Position numbers and translations under genes: made by a program. A stretch of 64,000 nucleotides of DNA from Diphasiastrum complanatum (lineage: Eukaryota > Streptophyta > Lycopodiopsida > Lycopodiales > Lycopodiaceae). The stretch covers positions 46,749,476-46,813,475 of the forward strand of contig CM055107.1 of the NCBI GenBank assembly GCA_029204225.1, given 5' to 3'. Numbering within the stretch: the first letter of the stretch is position 1; each line of letters begins with the position of its first letter. Below are positions 10,876 through 20,851 of this stretch, in pieces. The notes beneath the pieces were generated by a model. The model saw only the letters and a program-made list of their open reading frames with translations, made no database searches and had not been told where the DNA came from.

Positions 10876-11663
10876 AGAACAATCATTAATTGAAGGTAGG
10901 TGTACTTTATGGTTTTCCACATTTGAAACCCTGTCTGAGTACAGACTCCAACCTGAAAATCAAGTACACATTGATAGCACTTCAAAACAATCAAAACAAA
11001 TGTAGACAAATGGAGAGAATCACTCAAAATTGCTTCCAAAACCAGGATTGGTGTCTCACAATGATTATGGCCAAATGTGGCTCTATATATACAATAAGTG
11101 AGAGCTCGTGGTACTGATCATCCCTCTGACCCTACATGTGTGAAGGTGCTTTTCATATGATGATTCATCATGCAAAATTGACACTTGACAAAACCTTCTA
11201 TTTTGAGCACTTTTGGACCATTTTCCTTCTATATGGAGGTCTACTTGAAAATCTTCTAGAAGTCAAAATTCGCCTATTTCAGCTTATTCCACACATGTGA
11301 GCTGTCCTCTACACATGTGATATGACACCTAACCAAAAGATGTGGCTCATGCAATCAATAGATTGATGTCATGTATCATATGTCTAGAAAACTAGTTTTT
11401 GGCCTTTTTAGCGACTAGAACTTGAATCAAATCATATGTACAACCTATATGATTATGGTACATGACAAGTACACTAATTTCACACGTGGGAATAGGCTCC
11501 ACACATGTGTAATCATCCTATATACATGATTTTTGGCCTCTACCAAGCTTATTTTTACATTTTTCACACTCTCTAACTTTATTCCTCTATCTCTCATGCT
11601 TTTGTTGTATTTGCTAATTTTTAGATCTGAATGTTATTGGAATTGTATGTTCTTATGATTTTG
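10876..11663. other. No gene recognised
   Basis: AT-rich DNA with several ACACATGTG or ACACGTGGG palindromes (near 11290, 11315, 11485, 11505), a motif common in the Copia LTRs of this window. It may be a degraded LTR. No end could be placed. Confidence 0.4.
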
Positions 11664-11935
11664 TGAGAGAGAAAGAGAGAGAGAGAGAGAGAAGCAAGTA
11701 TCTATCTCATTGTGGATCGTAGGGTTAATGGATGTAGTGTTAATGGGTGTTAGAGTTAGATGTGGATCTTCCATACATTTAGAATTCTGACATATGCTAT
11801 CTCTCTCACGGGATCGAACCTACGCGTGACAACTAATTTCATCCTGAATGCTTGGATCTTGGATCGAGGATAGGCTAGAAAATAAACCCACGGGGAGCTA
11901 TACCAAATTCTCAATATGTAGCATGTTTGGTTGAT
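11664..11935 (-). mobile_element. Possible tRNA-derived SINE with GA tail
   Basis: Read on the minus strand, 11820-11810 is GGTTCGATCCC, a full match to the RNA polymerase III B-box consensus GGTTCGANNCC. About 85 bp upstream, near 11910, TGGTATAGCTCCCCGTGG resembles an A box. The minus-strand sequence ends in a CT microsatellite (plus-strand GA run 11664-11693), as some plant SINEs end in simple repeats. The box spacing is longer than in a tRNA, and no target duplication was found. A retroelement primer site or chance are alternatives. Confidence 0.3.
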
Positions 11936-13136
11936 GGTTATTAGACATCTTGTTTTGGCATGAATAGGGTTAAAATTGCATTTCAGGGTTAGATTGAGGA
12001 CGATTTTTGCTTGATTTGAGTGGATCTTCTTGTTTGAAATCTAGTTTGATTGTTGAAGAGATATAGCTATTCAAATTACAATCCTAAGATCCATTTGGAT
12101 ATGAGAAACCAAAAAAACCAACAAAAATCGGTCATTTCTGTCAGATTTGAGCAAAAAGAAAGCAAAATCGTCATCAAATCTGATAACTTTTTATCCTCTC
12201 AACAAATTTGCAAAAACATAAAAAATGCCATCATAAAACACCAAAGACACTATCAAAACCTTAAAACTATAGAAAAAGAACCTTCGCATGTTGCACTGAG
12301 CATAAGTATGATTCAGATCTACTTACTGCCAGGTCGACAAAGAATGATACCAAAAATAGAAGGCCAAAGCGATTGTTCATGCACTTGCTGGTAACCTTTT
12401 GTGGAAAATTTACAACTTTCTGCAAAAATATTAGTTCTTTGAGAAGAACCTTCACCTAAAACTTCACTAGAGTCCGTGTCAGTCCCATTGAGCGAAGGTT
12501 TTCCTAAGATCAGTTGTCAGATTGTCATATTTTTGTCAAAAAAATCACTTTTTTACAAAAATACCAGTATTACTCTTGTTTCTTCACCATATCCTTCACC
12601 GAGCTTTTTGAGATTTTAGATATAATAATTTTACCATTTGTGAATTTGGCGAAGATTAGATCTATCAGGATCTTCCAAAAATCAATTTTTACTCTCGCCA
12701 AGTTGCAAAAAACCTATTTTTTTGTCAAAAAGAACCTTCACTAGTTTTACCACACATTTATCTGAGTCAGATTTATCCATTGTAAAGTTGGCAAAGATTA
12801 ATTTTATCATATTTGTCTTTAGTAACTAGATCATTAATTTTTTACCAAAAATAACAGTGAAGAACCTTTGCCCAAGAAACCCTCGCTAATTATTTTTAGG
12901 TTCTGATTTACTAGATCTAGCCTATGTCAAACTTTTGAACCATTCTGATAGAAATTCTAAAAAATATTCATTTTTAGTGTCGATCACTTGATCAAGATCT
13001 ATTTCCTGAAAATCAGAAATCTGATTATTTCCAAGTGATAAAATTGTTACATACCTGATCTGATTTGAGCTGAGATAGGATTTTTGTTGAAAAATCTAGA
13101 TCCAATCTCATTATTTGATTGACTTAATTTGGAATT
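11936..13136 (+). other. AT-rich DNA, possible Gypsy 5' leader
   Basis: No coding frame with family features. Short phrases such as TTTTTGTCAAAAA and AACCTTCACC recur between 12390 and 12870. Because a Gypsy gag-like ORF starts at 13137, this may be its untranslated leader. Small frames at 12050 and 12514 were not called. Confidence 0.4.
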
Positions 13137-13360
13137 ATGGTTGAACAAGGAGGACCAATGAACCCACCACCAATTATTGTTAGAAGGTCTCCTCATCTAG
13201 ATATACCAAAATACAATGGGTCATCTAATCCCATCAGATTTCTCCAGATATTTTCTGAATCATGTAGGATTTATGGCGAAGTTTTTTCACAAGATAAAAT
13301 TCAATTATTTCCTATGGCCTTAACTGGAGTTGCTCAAGATTGCATTTATAACCAAGAGAA
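13137..13360 (+). pseudogene. Gypsy gag N-terminal fragment
   Basis: The ATG frame reads RRSPHLDIPKYNGSSNPIRF and then FSESCRIYGEVFSQDKIQLF, PMALTGVAQD. This is the typical start of a plant retrotransposon gag capsid domain (P-x-F/Y-x-G-xxPxxFLxxxE, then WxxxL at the helix end). It breaks off at about 13360, where sequence from a minus-strand Gypsy begins. Its leader probably lies upstream. Only about 70 residues survive. Confidence 0.6.
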
Positions 13361-13905
13361 AACAGAACGTCAAGATTGTACGTCCAAGCAAAACAGCCTT
13401 GATATTTGATTAATAACTTCCTTAGTGCTTGAAATTCTTCGGGAACAATCTTTTTTGGCTCGCCAAGTTCAGCAAGATTCATTGGCTGGTCCATCGTAAA
13501 CCTCCTTGGGTTCTGGTTCCTTTTCTTCGGGATCACAATGAGCTTTCGGTAATATAATCACAATATTGTCCAAAGTATAGAGTGTGAAATGTTCTGGCAT
13601 ATCATGCTGGACTTCTTCTGATTGTTCCTTTTCATAAGGGTTGATCTTTGATCTCCGTTTAGCTTTCTTGGCAGGAATCGATCGTGGAGGTGAGGACTTT
13701 CTTGAAGATGTGCTCTTCTCTAAATGTGATGACCTCCTTGATGGTGATCTCCTTCAAGAATTTTTACTTGAAGTATCATCTTTGACCTTCTCCTTTCCTT
13801 TATCCATTAAGGGTGATACATTTTTAAAATCAACCTTCCAAGATGATTTTTCCCATTTTAGGACCGTATTATAGTGTTGCTTAGCTTGTTTCTTTGTCAT
13901 AGGTC
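13346..13905 (-). pseudogene. Gypsy region between protease and reverse transcriptase
   Basis: On the minus strand the frame starts near 13905 with KMAGPMTKKQAKQHYNTVLK, runs through a basic Ser/Arg/Lys linker with a stop, and reaches EEFQALRKLLIKYQGCFAWT at 13410-13350. The last part is the segment just before Gypsy reverse transcriptase (usually DVFAWSYxD). Two frames are needed (13754-13993 and 13312-13536). The reverse transcriptase is absent: the sequence is cut off at about 13360 by the opposite-strand gag fragment. At the other end a minus-strand Copia integrase begins at about 13906. Confidence 0.55.
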
Positions 13906-14717
13906 CTGCCATTTTGTCTTCCTTAAATTCTACGCAAAAGCAGTACATCCAAAAACTCGTAAGTTTGATAAAGAAGGTTTGGTACCTATCCAAACTTCGA
14001 ATGGTGTTTTGTCTGAGAGGTCTTTAGTAGAACATTTGTTTTGAATATAGGTTGCTGTTGAAATAGCTTCAGCCCAGAAGCACTTCGGAAGTGTTGCATG
14101 TGATAACATGCACTTTGCTGATTCAACTAAGGTTTTGCTTTTTTCTCTCAGCAAGGCCATTTGACTGAGGCAAATAAGAAGTGATGTATTGTTGCTCAAT
14201 ACCTTTGTTAAGGCAATAGTCTTTGAATTCGTTGGAGATGTACTCTCTCCCGTAATCAGACCTCAGTGCTTTGATTTGTTTGCCAGTTTGATTCTCAGCA
14301 TGCTCTTTGAACTGTCTGAATTTAATGAAAGCCTCTGATTTCTAAGTTAATGAAATAAACAACTGTTCTTCTAGAGAATTCGTCAATAAAGGTAATGAAA
14401 TACTTTGCACCTAGCAATGAAGGAGTTTGCATAGGTCCACATATATCTGTATGAACAACCTCTAACAGATTTTTTGTTGCATGCATATGGTTTGATCTAA
14501 AAGGAATCCCAGCCTGCTTTCCAAAGATGCAGCTATGATAGACAGGGAGATCGACCTTACTAGAAGGATGGTCGAGATCAAGGACCATGGATTGTCTGGA
14601 CATGTTCAAAATAGATGCATGATTCACGTGTCCTAAGCGATGATGCCACATTAATGCTTTATTGACTAGAACAGAGGTTTTCAAGGCTTGACTAGCCTCA
14701 GAATAACAGTGTGCCAA
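13906..14717 (-). pseudogene. Copia pre-integrase and integrase fragment
   Basis: The upstream half (14717-14322) has MWHHRLGHVNHASI, C-x2-GKQ (CIFGKQ) and VHTDICGPM, the HHCC pre-integrase zinc region and the first catalytic Asp of a Copia integrase. FITFIDEFSRRTVVYF follows. After a frameshift, 14199-13930 gives EKSKTLVESAKCMLSHATLP, CFWAEAISTATYIQNK and LRVFGCTAFA, the C-terminal part of the core. The stretch with the second Asp and the Glu is mostly out of frame. No reverse transcriptase follows; Gypsy sequence takes over at about 13905. Confidence 0.8.
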
Positions 14718-15490
14718 TCTATATATATATAAGTAACCATGTCTCTTGTCGAGTGCAAGGATCTTATCACTCCCACCTTATGACTTAAATCTGTAATTCT
14801 ACTTACTGATAACAGATTTGTAGAGAGTTTAGGAACATATAAGACTTTTGAAGGTAAATTGAATTGATCATGCTGGAATCGCAATCTTACAGTACCTTCA
14901 CCTTTAATAGTGTGAGTACTATTGTCACCAAGATGAACAAATTTCTTCGTGTTGTAAGGTGTGTAGGAGTTGAAGATCTCACGTTGATTGGTCATGTGTT
15001 GAGTTGCTCCAGAATCAAGAAACCATGAATCATCAAAAAATGAGCTTTGATCTTTGACCATGAATGCGCCTTCGTCCACTTCGACCTGGGGAGATGATGA
15101 GACTGTGTTTGTTTGTTGATCAGGTTGCTTGGTTGCGTTCTTCGCTTGGAGAATTCGGCAACCCTTGATCTCATGGTTATTGCGCTTGCAATACCTACAA
15201 AACATCTTCTTCTTCGATTGTAAATTTGATTATTGTGCTTGACTTTGAGTCTGTTTCTGATTCGTTGTAGCCTTCTTGGAGCTTTTCTGATTCTGTCACT
15301 TTGAGCCTTTGTTGACATATAGAGCCTGAGAGGACAAAGTAGACGGAGTGTCTTGACTTCTTCTATTGTCTTCTTGCAGCAACATAGTGATAACTCTAGT
15401 AAGAGTTAAATCTAAGTGTGTCCATATAATCATCACCCAGTTCTCATATGTAGAGAGCAAGGTTGAAAGCAATGTCATAATTGCATCTTG
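14718..15490 (-). pseudogene. Copia gag C-terminus and protease
   Basis: The minus frame 15205-14681 opens at a zinc knuckle (CRYCKRNNHEIKGC, spacing C-x2-C-x4-H-x4-C) and continues to the protease motif WFLDSGATQHMT with the catalytic Asp intact, then LSTNLLSVSRI. Frames 15318-14992 and 15478-15296 hold the end of gag. A frameshift after LLSVSRITDLSHK ruins the last protease segment. The same zinc knuckle and protease type occurs at 48672-49060, so the two are one family. Its 5' LTR pieces are at 15498-16590. Confidence 0.8.
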
Positions 15491-15497
15491 ATCGTCT

Positions 15498-15817
15498 TGT
15501 TGAAAATTTCAGAATTCACACGTGTGGGGAATGTCCACAAGAGTGACTAATCTTGATTAAGCTTTGTGATTGGCACAGTACCCTGATTCTAGATTGTTCA
15601 ATAAGATCTAGTTCAGAAGATATAGCTAATTCACAATCTAGCATGCTAATCAATAGACTATGATAGTAATGAATCAAAGAATGATTAAAAGTACAAGCTT
15701 ACAGTGTTTTAGCATTAGCTTCAACACGAGTTAGAGAGAGAAATCTAAAGAGATAACAAGAAAAACAATTTAGATCCAACCAAGCATGAGATAGCTACAA
15801 AACTTTGGTTCTTCATT
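15498..15817 (-). repeat. Duplicated 3' end of the Copia LTR
   Basis: 320 bp repeats 15967-16286 almost perfectly in direct orientation at a period of 469 bp (plus-strand starts TGTTGAAAATT, ends CTTCATT). The copy includes the LTR end but not a primer-binding site next to it. It lies between the true LTR and the gag frame, so a block of LTR end plus leader has been duplicated in tandem. Confidence 0.9.
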
Positions 15818-15953
15818 GAAAATTCAGTTCAGGTCCGATTTGATCCAATTACACTTCAAAGAAATGTTAGAAAAGGTCAAAAACTGTTTTTTTTGCTTGT
15901 TTATCTCTCGATTTCTTGTACTATCAAGGAAATTAGCATGCAAAGCTTAATGA

Positions 15954-15966
15954 GGCTCTGATACCA
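15954..15966 (-). other. Copia primer-binding site (tRNA-Met)
   Basis: On the minus strand this reads TGGTATCAGAGCC directly after the LTR end ...TTTTCAACA. It is the usual plant Copia primer site, complementary to the 3' end of initiator tRNA-Met. It fixes the LTR end at 15967 and the element orientation as minus. Confidence 0.9.
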
Positions 15967-16590
15967 TGTTGAAAATTCCAGAATTCACACGTGTGGGGAA
16001 TGTCCACAAGAGTGACTGATCTTGATTAAGCTTTGTGATTGGCACAGTACCCTGATTCTAGATTGTTCAACAAGATCTAGTTCAGAAGATATGGCTAATT
16101 CACAATCTGGCATGCTAATCAATAGACTATGATAGTAATGAATCAAAGAATGATTAAAAGTACAAGCTTACAGTGTTTTAGCATTAGCTTCAACACGAGT
16201 TAGAGAGAGAAAGCTAAAGAGATAACAAGAAAAACAATTTAGATCCAACCAAGCATGAGATAGCTACAAAACTTTGGTTCTTCATTACTTTGTGAATGAG
16301 AATGATATGTACATATATAGGAGAGCCAAAATTCATGGTACTCCTTGCATTCAATGCACATTCTACACCTATTCAAGTGCAAACAACTATTAACTTGACA
16401 CCTAATTGCTAGCATGCACAGGTTGCACCTAACTTCTACCTACTTTCTCCAAATGGCAATTTCTCAACTAGCCATGTATAAATCTACATGCATGTGTCCA
16501 TTAGAGTAATTGCATGCTTTGCATGTCACTATGGAAACTTAGGACATTATGCATTTATTGTGGCTCGAGTTTCTACAATGTCATAATTGA
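15967..16590 (-). mobile_element. Copia 5' LTR, start uncertain
   Basis: The LTR end is fixed at 15967 by the adjoining primer-binding site. The body holds an ACACGTGT palindrome near 15991 and TATATATAGG near 16311, read on the minus strand as a possible TATA box. The upper end is uncertain; GTTTCTACA near 16570 would give TG...CA ends. It belongs to the minus-strand gag-protease-integrase at 13906-15490. Confidence 0.6.
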
Positions 16591-16741
16591 CCAATTCTAT
16601 GTGAATCTCTATATGCATGTCAAACTAGACATTGTCAACATTATTGCATATCATACTAGACCAACTAGACTTTATGCATGTCACTGGAATTTGATCTACC
16701 TAACCCAAACTCGTCCTATTCTACAAGGATATGTGCTCAAT

Positions 16742-17465
16742 TCACATACCTTGGATATGTACAAAATATTTACATGGGTAGGATCCCCCAAACATTAACA
16801 ACAGATGATAGATATGTTTCACAATTTTTAACACGTCTATGACTAATCCGACAACGGCCTTTTGTTTCAAGAGATTCTTAAACTGGTTAATGTAACTCTG
16901 AAGTGAATCACCAACAGACATTTTGAATGTGAAGAATTCCTTCATAGATGTAATTTAGTAGTTATGTCCCTCATGTCATATAGTGAGTTCAAAATGTCCC
17001 AAACGTCTCTTGACGTTTTAGCTTCATCTATGTGTCCAATCTGTGTATCTGATATATTGAGGATAATAAGCATGAAAGCTTTACCGTCCTTTGATTTCCA
17101 CTTTGAGTCGTCGTCTTCAGGTTTTACTTTTGTACCTGTAACAACCTCTCATAAGTCGCTGGCGATTAGCAAGGTCTTCATATTAAATTTCCACAAATGA
17201 TATTGGATCCATTCAGCTTGTCTGTGATAAGACCGGTTTTACTTTGAGAATCCATCTGGAACTTAGTCTGTCGATTGCATTGATGACGCTAAGATGTAGT
17301 AATGCCAACAATAGGAAATCAATTCTCTGATACTGAAAGGTTGAAAAGAATTGAAGAGTATGATATCAATTTGATATTGTGAAACATATCAAGTATTAGA
17401 GCTTTCTCTCTGATATCATACTGGAATCAGATAAAGAAGTATGAAATTATCTGATACCATTTTCC
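16742..17465 (-). pseudogene. Copia 5' region: primer site, leader and gag start
   Basis: On the minus strand, TGGTATCAGATAATTTC (17459-17443) is a tRNA-Met-type primer site. A leader of about 190 bp follows with short repeats of TGATATCAGAG. An ATG at about 17254 opens MDSQSKTGLITDKLNGSNI, a Copia gag start. Later frames give KWKSKDGKAFMLIILNISDT, EAKTSRDVWDILNSLY and FFTFKMSVGDSLQSYINQFK, the UBN2-type gag core. At least two frameshifts and two stops interrupt it, and it is cut at about 16750. The upstream LTR should start near 17460, but no clean CA end is seen there. Confidence 0.7.
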
Positions 17466-17681
17466 ACAGGCTTGAACGACCAGCGCTTCAGATCTTATGG
17501 GCCATCCTTATCATTTTTTAATTGCGGAGAAGTTAGAATGAGATACAACTTCACAAAACTTATGATGAGAGACTGATTGCTCTCCAGATAAATCCAAAAG
17601 GAAGATTTGGAGTTAAATAGTGGAATGCCATTACAAAGCAGATACAGATCTTTATGTTCCTCATAGCCGCACACCCTGACT

Positions 17682-17968
17682 CTATAGCCACGGAGCACCA
17701 TCTTTCTTTAGCTGTGGTACGAGAGTCCCACTGATGTGAGCGATCATCAGTCAATTGAGGCTACCAATAAGTTTTCCTCCAACATATATAGCACCTTCTC
17801 AATCTCTAGGCCCCCAGGCTCCGTGTCCAATTTGTAGACAGTTGGATTGACTCTCAGGCTGAAGAACAAATGCTTCACCACATGGCACATGCAACACGAG
17901 CTCATTGTAAAGACCACAAAACGGTTTTCAATCACTAATTTTTCTACCCTCTCCACAGGATATGACAA
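17682..17968 (-). pseudogene. CC-type (ROXY-like) glutaredoxin pseudogene
   Basis: The minus frame reads VERVEKLVIENRFVVFTMSS, CCMCHVVKHLFF and VNPTVYKLD. This matches the plant-specific CC-type glutaredoxins: active-site CCMC, then GVNPxVxELD and EIEKAL. After EIEKVLY the frame is lost; in the next frame VGGKLIGSLN, a stop, then LMIAHISGTLVPQLKKDG and APWL complete the family's C-terminus (normally ALWL). The segment carrying the cis-proline (VPAVF) is missing, apparently by a small deletion. No in-frame ATG precedes the preserved part. Intact members reduce glutathionylated proteins and work with TGA transcription factors. This copy cannot. No introns are evident, as is usual for the family. 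Confidence 0.8.
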
Positions 17969-17984
17969 ACGAGATGTTGCTTCG

Positions 17985-19299
17985 GACGAGACTCAAAAGC
18001 TACAAAGTAGAACTTGGACTATTCAAAACCTCCATATTTGAAAGATTCACCCTCAACTTGAAGCTCCGAAAGTAAGATTGCATACTAATTCAAACTCTTA
18101 ACAGTCAGGCATTTTTCTTTGAAGGAATCAACTCATAAACTGCTTTCTACACACCCGGAGTGACCGGCTATCCATGTCAGGAATTATTTTGATTTCCTTA
18201 TACAGGACATGGACGTAACATTCTTTCCCCCTTAAACTAGTTTTGTCCTCAGATGGAGTAACTAGGGAAGATCCAATTTGTATGCTTTTAACTCTTTTCC
18301 TTGAATCATTATCCTCAATTTGACCAACCAACCTAATTAAGCACTCAGAGATAGTACAATTTTCTCAATTGTTTGTCTCTGGTTTAGAGTACTCTTTCTA
18401 GTTTAGAATACTCTTTCAGGTTCCAAAGGTACATTGAGAGATAAGTCCTCCAAATGGGTAAAATCTTCAATACATCAACTGTCATCATCAAATAAAATAA
18501 GTTTACTTGATATGCTGGACCTGATAATTAAGTTTAAAAGCGAACAAAGCAATCATTTAGCTTTCACTTTATCTTGAAAATAAATCTTTAGTCTGACTTC
18601 ATATCAATAAGTACTTAGAGATGGAATAATTCTCAAATTATTTATCTCTGCACTGAAATACTATATCGACCTTTAGAAGTACACTAAGAGATAAATATTC
18701 CTATTGAATTTGATTTTCTCCAATTTAATAACATCACCTTCATGTAAGCTCAATTTACATGAATCATTGGGTGAGCTCTCACTTTACATTAGAGATCAAT
18801 GCTCAAAAGTTAAACAAATACACTTAGAATTTTTCCAGAAACTAAGTTACAAACCTCATCCCACCAAAATCTCTTAGGAGATCCATCAAGATAAAAAGAC
18901 TTTAACTTAGTTCCCCAGATACTCTCTTGAGCTAAGTGCTCTATCCCTAGCATCACATGCTAGAAAATATTAACCATTCAATCTTGATAGACTTAACTGC
19001 TCCTAATTAACCGGAGATTTTAGGCTGAAAAATAGTACACAAGCATTCCTTGACTACAATCTATAAAGGTATGCAAATTCCTCATAAGTAAATAATTACT
19101 TAATAAAAATGCCTGTGAGATCCACACAATATCAAATATGTACACAAAGTTAGAGTTCAAATAACAGATTTAAATTTTTGACTCAACCAATTGATCAAGA
19201 ATTACTCACCATCTTAAAAATCATCATATTTTCATATAATCATCTAATGAACTTTAAGTATCAATTTATGATCATGAAGAGAATAATTCATGAAGAAAT
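17985..19299. other. No gene recognised; local repeat near 18340 and 18610
   Basis: AT-rich DNA. The block at about 18340-18440 (CTCAGAGATAGTACAATTTT and onward) recurs in diverged form at 18610-18700, about 270 bp away. A minus frame at 18128-18331 encodes 67 residues that I do not recognise (contains VTPSEDKTSLRGKECYV) and may be part of a decayed element or gene. Nothing else is supportable. Confidence 0.4.
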
Positions 19300-19960
19300 C
19301 GCGATTCCCTCTTAGGATTCAGATGGAGTTCATATGCGATCGCTGGACACTACCAGTTGAATCACTCCTACAATCCTCCAGAATGTAGTCAAGCACTGCT
19401 GATCTGCATTTATAAATTTATTGCAGCATTCAACATAGTCTCAACCAAGGTGAGGAATTCAAAGTGAACAAGAAAGAACTCAGACATACGATTAACAGCA
19501 GAAGCATTTGCATTCAAAATCAGACACAATGAAAAAATTGACATGTGCGCAAAGGCTACAATATCATCTATTGATTTTCCTTCTCTGATTCTTCAAGCAC
19601 TACATGCAAATCCACGCAGTGCATTGGCGTGAGAGAGACACTTCTCTCACGGATGTATGTCTCGCTTACTAGCAGACTTTGGATCGCTATGGATCCTGAT
19701 CACAGAGCTCGTCTTGCATGCAGACGGACTTGTTGTCTGTATTTTGTCTTGATTGCTTACTAGCATCAAACTACTTCATTACACTGTATGTGTGCTCTCT
19801 GATGATCTATATGTCAAGTACAATCCAGTAAGTATAGTTGCTCTATGTAAATCTAAGATTAGAGTGATTAAGCATCTACAACTAATCAGGAAATTACAAG
19901 AGTGGCAGATTAGCCACGACCTAGGGAGTAACTGCTGACGTCATGCCATCAGATCAGATT
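19300..19960 (-). mobile_element. Probable 3' LTR of the minus-strand Copia
   Basis: It lies directly downstream of the Copia coding end at 20207. Read on the minus strand it contains a TATA-like AATTTATAAATGC near 19415. A small hairpin (CGTGAGAGA and its complement, 19628-19651) lies inside. Boundaries are not resolved; the start may be near 19940 at GGCATGACGTCAGC. Confidence 0.35.
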
Positions 19961-20206
19961 TCTGTACTTCTGGGTACTTGCATGATCTTAGCTGGTACTC
20001 TTTGGAGCCTGAGGGCAAAACGGGTTTCAAATCATTTTTAGTGTCGCATCGTTGGCCTCGTTTTGCTCGTCTGCCTTTCTCTCGTACTGGATTGCAAAGG
20101 ACTCTCATGCAAGACCACAAAAGATTCTTGTTCATGAATCTTTCGTGTTCGCAAACCATTCGTCTTAGTTTCCTTTGACTTTCGTATTCGCAAAAGTTTT
20201 CATGTT

Positions 20207-20850
20207 TCATGTCTCCTGACTTTCGTGTTCGCAAAACTTTTTGTCAGGTTGAGGGCTGAAAGCTAGCAAGGCTTTGTAAATAGAAACATTTTGTTTCTTC
20301 AGCTCCCTCTCAAAGCATGATAGCTTTACGATTTCGAGATTGCTCCTTTGTCTCTCAAAGAGTCCTTTGTCCAGAGCATTGGTGAAGATGTCAGCAACCA
20401 TGTCTTTCGTTTCGATGAAGGTGGTCTGCAACATCTTCTTTTCAATTAGATCCCTGATCAAGTGGTATTTGATCACAATGTGCTTCATTCTAGAATGGAA
20501 CATGAGATCTTTTGTCAGGTGTATTGCAGAGGTGTTGTCCATCTACAAGACCAGGGACTCATTTTTTGTTTCGCCCAATTCGTCCAGGAACTGTCTTAGC
20601 CAGATTATTTCGTTGGCCATCTTTGCTGTTGCAACGTACTCTACTTCGCAGGATGATTGGGCTACAATGGTCTGCTTCTTGCTGACCCAGAGAACTACTG
20701 CTCCTGATGCGATGGTGCATCCTCTTGAGACGCTTTTACAATCATCCTTGAGAGATGCCCAGCTAGCATCGCTATAGGAAAGTATCCTGAAACCTGCACC
20801 ACGACAATAACGCAAGCCATAATCCCTCGTTAATTGAAGATATTGCAAAA
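20207..20850 (-). pseudogene. Copia RNase H and C-terminus
   Basis: The minus frame 20848-20543 has YSDASWASLKDDCKSVSRGC and VLWVSKKQTIVAQSSCEVEY. After an in-frame stop, 20542-20207 continues with MDNTSAIHLTKDLMFHSRMK, HIVIKYHLIRDLIEK and MVADIFTNALDKG, the standard Copia ending. The usual QSSCEAEY is QSSCEVEY. A short unit CTTTCGTGTTCGCAAA (plus strand) repeats three to four times at 20140-20240, in the tail of the frame and just beyond. Same family as 9630-10253. Confidence 0.85.
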
Positions 20851-20851
20851 T

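Noticed and set aside
11808-11830. tRNA gene at the B-box match
   Set aside because: No cloverleaf can be folded: the T stem is mismatched and there is no anticodon arm at the right distance.
18128-18331. 67-codon minus-strand ORF as a gene
   Set aside because: No recognisable family, short, and surrounded by non-coding repeats; mentioned only as unrecognised sequence.
20340-20777. 145-codon plus-strand frame
   Set aside because: It is antisense to Copia RNase H.
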